A stretch of 64,000 bases of DNA, taken from contig NC_064037.1 in the NCBI RefSeq assembly GCF_932526225.1, positions 11,266,203-11,330,202 of the forward strand, read 5' to 3'. Shown here one piece after another: positions 60,401 to 64,000 of the stretch; the first letter of the stretch is position 1, and each line of letters begins with the position of its first letter. A program made the position numbers and the translations under genes. The notes under the pieces are model-generated. The model had not been told where the DNA came from. It saw only the letters and a program-made list of their open reading frames with translations, and made no database searches. The stretch comes from Nematostella vectensis (Eukaryota; Cnidaria; Anthozoa; Actiniaria; Edwardsiidae).

Positions 60401-63400
60401 GTGTTATGTCGGGCTTAAAAGAGTGCGCGTGCCTATGGTGTTATGTCGGGCTTAAAAGAGTGCGCGTGCCTATGGTGTTATGTCGGGCTTAAAAGAGTGC
60501 GCGTGCCTATGGTGTTATGTCGGGCTTAAAAGAGTGCGCGTGCCTATGGTGTTATGTCGGGCTTAAAAGAGTGCGCGTGCCTATGGTGTTATGTCGGGCT
60601 TAAAAGAGTGCGCGTGCCTATGGTGTTATGTCGGGCTTAAAAGAGTGCGCGTGCCTATGGTGTTATGTCGGGCTTAAAAGAGTGCGCGTGCCTGTGGTGT
60701 TATGTCGGGCTTAAAAGAGTGCGCGTGCCTATGGTGTTATGTCGGGCTTAAAAGAGTGCGCGTGCCTGTGGTGTTATGTCGGGCTTAAAAGAGTGCGCGT
60801 GGCTATGGTGTTATGTCGGGCTTAAAAGAGTGCGCGTGCCTATGGTGTTATGTCGGCCTTAAAAGAGTGCGCGTGCCTGTGGTGCCATGTCACTAGTGGG
60901 TGCACTAGGCATAAGATGAATTGCCTGTTTTAAGTTGATTACAACTCGAGACGTTCCTTATCGTTGCATCATTCAGGTTTAGACATTAAATTGTAACTGG
61001 TCGTTTTGTAAATGTTGAAGTGAAGGATGTACCCATTCTCAATTCTCCACAGCCCCCACTGAGCATCGTTGAAGTAGAGACGTATAACCATGAGGAAGGA
61101 ATACTTATGAGGTTCTGGTACCCGATCAGTGCGTTGGAGAGGGCGGGCGTGGCACGGGGTAGGGGTGCAGTAGTGCCAACTGGTGACATGGCGGACAGTG
61201 ATCTCAGTATGCATGACGAGCTGCTGGGATGCGAGGTGGCTCTAGCGCGGCTCTACTGCAGGGCCGCTCATACTGAGCTACAGAGACAACTACTGCTCCA
61301 GCAGGGAGATGTGGGTAAGCCTGGAATGGATATATATTTTTATCTGTTTAATGTCGCACGCGGAGCTCTTCTGTTTGTCTGTCATACTACCCTTGGCAAT
61401 CTCTATATATGCGTAAACAATGTCAAAGACGAAGTAACGAGGGAATTTAAGCGCGCCAGCAACCTATGTGATATAACGCGAGAAGCAAAGGTGCAACAAG
61501 AATTTCAAACGCAGCAAATAACTGTCCTCGTTTAGACCCTTACAAAGCAAAAATAGCGATTCACAAACAAACCGCTGATTAATTAGGCTAGACTCGTCAA
61601 ACAAGGCTGTAGTGACAGAGCGAAAAAAATGAAGCAAACAAAGTTTTCCCAAAGTAAGGTCTGGTTAACTTCGGTAATTGAATTTTTGCATAGATGTTCC
61701 TCATGTTTTAAGCCAACTTTGCTCGCTATTATCTAAATTTCATATCTTTCTAGGAATTAAACTTTTGGTCAGAGGAACTTCTTGTATGCGGAATCTTAAG
61801 TTTATATATTGAGAATTGGAAAATTTTATGCCATTTTTTCCATCTGTCGGCTGTAGGGTTTCACATATGTAGTTGGTATTTTCTCTGCCCATCCTGCTAT
61901 ATTAATTAGCGTGCAGGGCCCAGCTCCTTAAAGGCAGAATAGCGCTATTCCATTGATAAAATGTTGTCTTTGACCAATTAATTGACTAGAATAGCCAGGT
62001 TATCCCTGGAATGGCGCTATTTTGCTTTTCAGGAACCGGGTGTCAATAGAGTGATTTAGATCCATGACGCCGGCAAGAAGACGCCGCCTCGCGCACGTTC
62101 GATTGCGCGCGCACGCTTTTCCTGCCGGCGTCGCGCCCTGTTCAGGACGGCATTTCTTGCTTTTTCACGTCCTCTTCAGGAAGGGACGCCGGCAAAAATT
62201 GAACGTGCGCGAGGCGGCGTCGTGGATCTAAATCACCCTAATAATGCAACGTGCGCGCCGTCGTCTTCCCTCCGCCCTCGTAAATCATAACGTCCATATT
62301 AGATGTTTGACCCTGACCTTGTTTCTCGTTTCAGAGGATTCGTATAACGAAATATATTATCTGCAATCCCTGGCTGCCCATAGCCTCCTGCGGCCCCAGG
62401 AGGATGGTGGGATATCCGTGACGTCACCTCATTCGGTCTCGACACCACGTGACTGCCTCTCAGCCAATAACATTCGACCAAGTGCACTTTTCTACTCAAA
62501 TCCTGGCAAGCTAAGAGCCGCCTTCCAACCCCTGGTTACTAGGCAACAGGGTCTAACCATGGTAACAGACAGCATCTGCCACGCCCTGCGTGTCCCTGTT
62601 CAGGGGGTGTGGCATCGGGAAATCGTTGTAGGCCCAAGTGCTCAGGGTATCACGATGTCAGAGTCTTGTCCCGGAGCTGCCATCAGTGTTGTGTCGTGTC
62701 GCGCGAACCCGTCCTACCTTACTGTTGGGTGAGAAGCTGTCTTCATATATATGTAGGCCCTTACCTAAGTCCTGGGAGGCTAAATCCAAACGAGCATTTG
62801 TGATTGACTGACCCCAAAATCATGATACCTAGATTTTGAAAATACTTCAAATCCTGTAACGGTTTTCCGTGCGCACGTTACTATGGCCAAGCAAATGAAT
62901 ATGCGTAAAACCCATTATCTTATTGACACGGACTCCCCCAGCCAAGCAGAGAATCAAAAAAGCTCAGAAGTTCGTGTCAATTTATGACTGTGATTCCCGC
63001 CTCCTGATTGATAAGTTTTCCCAAAAAGTGACACACCTGGGTATCGCGCGCTCGTCTTTTAACCGTTCAGGAGGGTGATAACTTTACATGTCGTTGTAGA
63101 TGGGTGAACAGCCGAAGGCCGCTGGTAACGATCCTGTGCCAATACGGTGCTTGTAAGCTCAACAAGAATGGCAAAGTGGCGCGCTACAAAGCCGTACAAT
63201 ACCCGTTCATTGATAAACCCCTGGCGAGCTCAGGAGACCCAGGTACCTACTGGACTGACATGTACCCCTCGCGCATCCTGCCTTGCAACACCCTTGACGT
63301 ACGAGTGGAAGATGGGGCCGTGGATGGACCAATCGTGGACGTTCACTTCATCAATCCTGATGTCCTCTTCGCTTTAGTGTTCATCGAGGTGTTTACGGAC

Positions 63401-63876
63401 TGTTTTCAGTGGCTGCCAGAAGAAGCTGATGAAAAAATAAGCAGATCAACTGTCTTGAATATCCTCGAAATTCTCACGTGTTTCTTGTTGAAGACCGCCC
63501 TCCCTGCTATACTTAGAGAGTCCATATTCCATCTTTTGGCCGAGCTCCTACGCGCAAGCCACAAGCTTGAGGTCCGTGCGGGGACTGTGTTGTCTCGCGA
63601 GTACACGGCGCCACTAACCCTTATACTGACCCGCCTTTCGCCGCTGCGCACCGAGCTTCAAAAGCTACTGGAGAAGGAGGTTTCTGCGACGACCACCTCG
63701 GCTCTAGATTTTGTTCTTAAGTGTAACTTCGAGAATGACAAGTTCAGCTCGTACCTGCAGGCCTTGTTTGAGCTGGTGCTGGCAACGGCGGAGGTTACTC
63801 CTCATGGGAGGGGACGGAGCGGGTCTTTGCGCGAACGACAGGGGTCAATCACCGAGGCCCTCTCTCAGGTGATGAA
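27407..63876 (+). CDS. HECTD4: Giant HECTD4-like E3 ubiquitin ligase, 39 exons, 3' end off window
   Basis: Thirty-nine exons join in consistent phase, about 9.4 kb of coding sequence or 3,135 residues, with no stop. The last exon in view ends at a donor (ATGAA|GTAAAA, 63876). Human HECTD4 has about 4,000 residues with a C-terminal HECT domain, so the catalytic domain would lie past 64000. Visible parts are an N-terminal helical region, a propeller-like section (KGLFKVGTGKQGTIRG, LIYAYGNNWVSEW), helical repeats, a CUB-like module (about 38746-39566) and a SPRY/B30.2 domain (about 53765-56747). The protein would be cytosolic and transfer ubiquitin through a HECT cysteine; substrates are unknown. 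HERC1 also has SPRY and HECT domains, but its N-terminal RCC1 repeats are missing here. ZZEF1 shares the CUB-like module but should start with EF-hands. Identity rests on architecture and remembered similarity. The start ATG at 27407 follows a short uORF. Confidence 0.75.
31440..31995 (-). mobile_element. Non-LTR retrotransposon (LINE) 3' fragment, antisense in intron 5
   Basis: Read on the minus strand, three overlapping frames give YAGECWAPKSRNLARLQRSE, then DKLGIESLETALCKVLRWFG and an HVKQ continuation, then a short tail. This is the conserved C-terminal end of LINE ORF2 proteins (W-x-L-K...R-L...E-R and L-R-W-F-G-H-V motifs). Frameshifts and 5' truncation show it is dead. The 3' end carries a short GTGAGTGAGTGA-type simple repeat on the minus strand. 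Confidence 0.75.
33762..33996. mobile_element. TAA-flanked MITE in intron 8 (235 bp)
   Basis: GTCATGTGACTTTTTGCATG on the left matches the reverse complement of the right end (ACTTTTTGGATGGCAAG region). TAA flanks both ends (33759-33761 and 33997-33999). A 3-bp TWA duplication is typical of PIF/Harbinger elements. The unpaired 33283-33430 stretch just upstream looks like a fragment of another element. Confidence 0.55.
37041..37509 (+). mobile_element. PIF/Harbinger-type element in intron 12 (469 bp)
   Basis: Terminal inverted repeats of about 70 bp begin AGGTACGGTA and share AGCAGCAAAATCGT and TGTGGCAGCAT blocks. TTA directly flanks both ends (37038-37040 and 37510-37512). The TTA duplication is the PIF/Harbinger hallmark. 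Inside, 37361-37411 reads MADQQQEQVYPLLLQK in a good start context, which may be the remnant of a first coding exon of a transposon protein. Confidence 0.8.
37541..37814 (+). repeat. 95-bp triplication of the acceptor and 5' part of exon 13
   Basis: Units start at 37541, 37636 and 37731. Each carries CATATTATTACTAATGGGTA, the acceptor TTCTGCCAG, and about 50 nt of exon 13 coding sequence (VLEVATEVIQKLWVV). The third unit runs into the real exon. The first two have their own acceptors ending at 37573 and 37668 and a potential donor CAA|GTGTAC, so each could act as a 51-nt in-frame cassette exon. Confidence 0.9.
38403..38645. mobile_element. TTAA-flanked MITE in intron 13 (243 bp)
   Basis: AGCAGCATTGTCACCAGTTT on the left is inverted as AAACTGGTAACAATGCCGC on the right, about 35 bp of good pairing. 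TTAA flanks both ends (38399-38402 and 38646-38649), as for piggyBac-like insertion, although the ends could be read one base differently. Confidence 0.6.
39538..40110 (+). repeat. 37-bp array carrying the donor of exon 16, about 16 copies
   Basis: The unit contains GGGTTCGCTTGCACCATCAG plus CTGTAAGGTAAGACCAG. The first unit is the last 29 nt of exon 16 plus its donor at 39566/39567. The following copies are nearly identical and most keep an intact TGTAAG|GTAAGA donor. The unit length is not a multiple of three and each unit contains TAA in the next frame, so use of a distal donor would truncate the protein. Confidence 0.95.
40869..41033 (+). repeat. 55-bp array carrying the donor of exon 18, three copies
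   Basis: Units start at 40869, 40924 and 40979 and are almost identical. Each covers the last 39 nt of exon 18 (DLIHEVIISAVI) and the donor ATAAG|GTGACG plus 16 nt of intron. Confidence 0.95.
41070..41410. mobile_element. TAA-flanked MITE with paralogous empty site (341 bp)
   Basis: The left arm GCTAAACATTCAAACATGTT and the right arm AACATGTTTGAATGTTAAGC are inverted copies. TAA flanks both ends (41067-41069, 41411-41413). The flanks (AAGCTCTTTGCCTTTAAA on the left, GAGACTAAAAACGCGAGAT on the right) occur again at 41478-41575, joined by a single TAA. That is an empty site confirming the exact ends and the 3-bp duplication. The type fits PIF/Harbinger. Confidence 0.88.
42072..42830 (+). repeat. 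126-bp tandem array in intron 19, about six copies
   Basis: Units start near 42072, 42199, 42324, 42451, 42577 and 42704, marked by CATGGAGGTAGTTT and CCACATGAAAAATTCAAGTG-type blocks. Divergence increases to the right, with a decayed copy near 42860. The array begins 32 bp after exon 19 but does not include exon sequence. Confidence 0.9.
45271..45345 (+). repeat. tRNA-derived remnant, possibly a SINE head
   Basis: TAGCTTAGCTTAACTGGTAG looks like a polymerase III A box and GGACTTGAAAT like the anticodon arm of a serine tRNA. A run of 14 G then replaces the variable region and the B box (AGGTTTCTG) is degraded. It is not a functional tRNA. Confidence 0.3.
46079..46184 (+). repeat. (CACT)n microsatellite in intron 23
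   Basis: About 26 perfect tetranucleotide repeats lie 43 bp after the donor of exon 23 and 74 bp before exon 24. The SLTH-type ORF across it is an artefact. Confidence 0.98.
46640..46930 (+). repeat. ACTATCACCCTTGG-type tandem repeat in intron 24
   Basis: Most of this 383-bp intron is a higher-order repeat built from CTATCACCCTTGGCTTACTA and TTACCACCCTTGGCACAC blocks in irregular order, directly before exon 25. Confidence 0.85.
49448..50187 (+). repeat. 42-54-bp array carrying the acceptor of exon 29, about 16 decoys
   Basis: Each unit reads (TTG)n-TCAG|ATCTGTGGTGAGGGCATGGCTCATG. The right-most junction is the real acceptor of exon 29 (TTTGTCAG|ATATGTGG at 50187/50188). About 16 earlier copies keep a CAG acceptor and about 26 nt of exon-like sequence; one near 50054 has CAC instead. 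Unit length varies with the number of TTG triplets. Confidence 0.95.
50294..52450 (+). repeat. 83-bp array derived from the 3' end of exon 29, about 26 copies
   Basis: The first unit is the end of exon 29 (CACCCTAGAAGTACCAATAG onward) and its donor CAG|GTGAGG at 50340/50341. Later units keep CACCCTAGAAGTACCACTAG and GTCATGAATACACACGCGTG, but the donor has changed to ATGCGAGG in nearly all, destroying the GT. The tail of each unit is an alternating ACACGCGTGT-type stretch that could adopt Z-DNA. All long ORFs here are artefacts. Confidence 0.95.
55690..56364 (-). mobile_element. TIR element with 9-bp target duplication and a 91-codon ORF
   Basis: Perfect 13-bp inverted repeats TTCCCTGCTAGCA (55690-55702) and TGCTAGCAGGGAA (56352-56364) are flanked by the identical 9-mer TAGTAGGCT (55681-55689 and 56365-56373). 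The 675-bp element lies in the intron splitting the SPRY domain. A minus-strand ORF at 56169-55894 (MNQTPVSSPFLKKKTT start) looks protein-like but matches nothing I recognise. A 9-bp duplication fits Mutator-like or Merlin-like families. Confidence 0.85.
57396..57825 (+). repeat. Tandem copies of the 3' end and donor of exon 35
   Basis: The last 65 nt of exon 35 with its donor (GACGGCAG|GTGAGGGATTG) recur about 151 bp downstream, near 57550-57625, with an intact donor. They recur again in diverged form near 57702-57760 and 57761-57825, where GCAG|TTGCG has lost the donor. Confidence 0.9.
58623..60911. mobile_element. TAA-flanked MITE expanded into a 37-bp minisatellite
   Basis: TGCCTGGTGCACACTAGTGA on the left and its inverse (CACTAGTGGGTGCACTAGGC A) on the right are flanked by TAA (58620-58622, 60912-60914). 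Between them, 58741-60888 is about 58 tandem copies of a 37-bp unit (GTGCGCGTGCCTATGGTGTT plus ATGTCGGGCTTAAAAGA). The unit matches the subterminal right arm, so the array arose inside the transposon. It fills intron 36. Confidence 0.9.
61613..61848. mobile_element. hAT-like MITE, copy 2 (236 bp)
   Basis: This is an internally deleted relative of the element at 972-1347. It shares TAAGGTCTGGTTAACTTCG, TGAATTTTTGCATAGA and TTTTGGTCAGAGGA blocks and the TGACAGAGC/TCTGTC ends. It is flanked by the 8-bp duplication GGCTGTAG at 61605-61612 and 61849-61856. It lacks about 140 bp of the interior of copy 1. Confidence 0.82.
61916..62040. mobile_element. Small TIR element in intron 37
   Basis: The left arm (CAGCTCCTTAAAGGCAGAAT then AGCGCTATTCCA) and right arm (TGGAATGGCGCTATTTTGC then TTTTCAGGAACCGGG) are inverted copies over about 35 bp. 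The target duplication is unclear. Confidence 0.6.
62049..62238. mobile_element. TA-flanked GC-rich MITE in intron 37 (190 bp)
   Basis: GAGTGATTTAGATCC at the left is inverted as GGATCTAAATCACCC at the right, and the pairing extends inward through GCCTCGCGCACGTTC. TA flanks both ends. Its GC content is well above that of its surroundings. Confidence 0.75.
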
Positions 63877-64000
63877 GTAAAAAAAACATCTCACTTAATA
63901 TTCAAATGAATCTCTCCTCTTCTGCGCTATCTATTCATTTCTCGCTCTATATAAATTAGCATACGTGCAACAAAAAGATATATAGACACTTCAGTATGTC

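Larger units (their letters stand above)
53155..63876 (+). other. HECTD4: HECTD4-like exons 30-39: SPRY domain and downstream region
   Basis: The exons are 53155-53318, 53765-54134, 54911-55068, 55397-55622, 56489-56747, 57216-57461, 58355-58608 (or from 58322), 61053-61314, 62335-62728 and 63100-63876. The SPRY/B30.2 fold spans exons 31 to 34, with YYWEVEIVSLGE, GDYGAGIQAISVGLAP, IGCGYSRTDS, LVYFTHNGQRL, GLWPVVHLQ and VRVNFGTRPFMYA in the order normal for the fold. Both acceptors proposed for exon 36 are in phase; the one at 58355 has the better pyrimidine tract. Exon 37 could alternatively start at 61026. Exon 39 is a 259-codon helical segment that reads to TAA if the donor at 63876 is ignored, but a true end there would leave no catalytic domain. 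Confidence 0.85.

Noticed and set aside
58741-60888. CRISPR-like array
   Set aside because: There are no unique spacers; the 37-bp units are directly abutting and sit inside a transposon in a eukaryotic intron.
27407-63876. Assignment to HERC1 or ZZEF1
   Set aside because: HERC1 should begin with RCC1 repeats and ZZEF1 with EF-hands. Neither is present, although both share some modules (SPRY, CUB-like).
63100-63883. Natural stop codon (TAA after ATGAAG) as the gene's end
   Set aside because: The same bases form a phase-consistent donor ATGAA|GTAAAA, and no HECT or other terminal domain has appeared, so continuation is more likely.

Overview
The window is animal nuclear DNA. It holds four protein-coding loci, split by phase-consistent GT-AG introns (one GC-AG), plus a dense population of small DNA transposons and minisatellites. 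The protein set (a Mind bomb ubiquitin ligase, an ANKRD66-type ankyrin protein, a clan-2-like P450 and a giant HECTD4-like protein), the vertebrate-like intron density and the many MITEs suggest a non-bilaterian metazoan. An anthozoan cnidarian (sea anemone or coral) is my best guess; the species cannot be fixed from sequence alone.

Layout. 8610 down to 689 (minus strand) holds 15 exons of a MIB1 orthologue whose RING-containing 3' end lies off the left edge. 8611-10188 is the shared upstream region between MIB1 and a plus-strand ankyrin locus. 10189-15075 carries two alternative or duplicated first exons, one ankyrin exon and a candidate last exon, with a 47-bp tandem array and a Penelope-like retroelement relic in its introns. 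15076-23937 is about 8.9 kb with no supported gene. 24289-25821 is an intronless cytochrome P450. 27407 to beyond the right edge is a giant gene with 39 exons in view (about 3,135 codons), best matching HECTD4. Its N-terminal part, a CUB-like module and a SPRY domain are present; the HECT domain would lie beyond 64000.

Two of the four loci (MIB1 and HECTD4-like) encode predicted E3 ubiquitin ligases. I see no operon-like or pathway link between neighbours.

The most unusual property is how the tandem repeats sit on the genes. At nine exon boundaries (three in MIB1, six in the HECTD4-like gene) the repeat unit includes the end of the exon together with its splice site, so donors or acceptors are present in 2 to 26 copies. 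One 153-nt exon (50188-50340) has an acceptor-derived array on one side and a donor-derived array on the other. Separately, at least ten TIR elements can be delimited, several with exact target-site duplications. They include one MITE whose interior grew into a minisatellite of about 58 units, one with a paralogous empty site in the window, and one with 13-bp TIRs, a 9-bp duplication and a small ORF.
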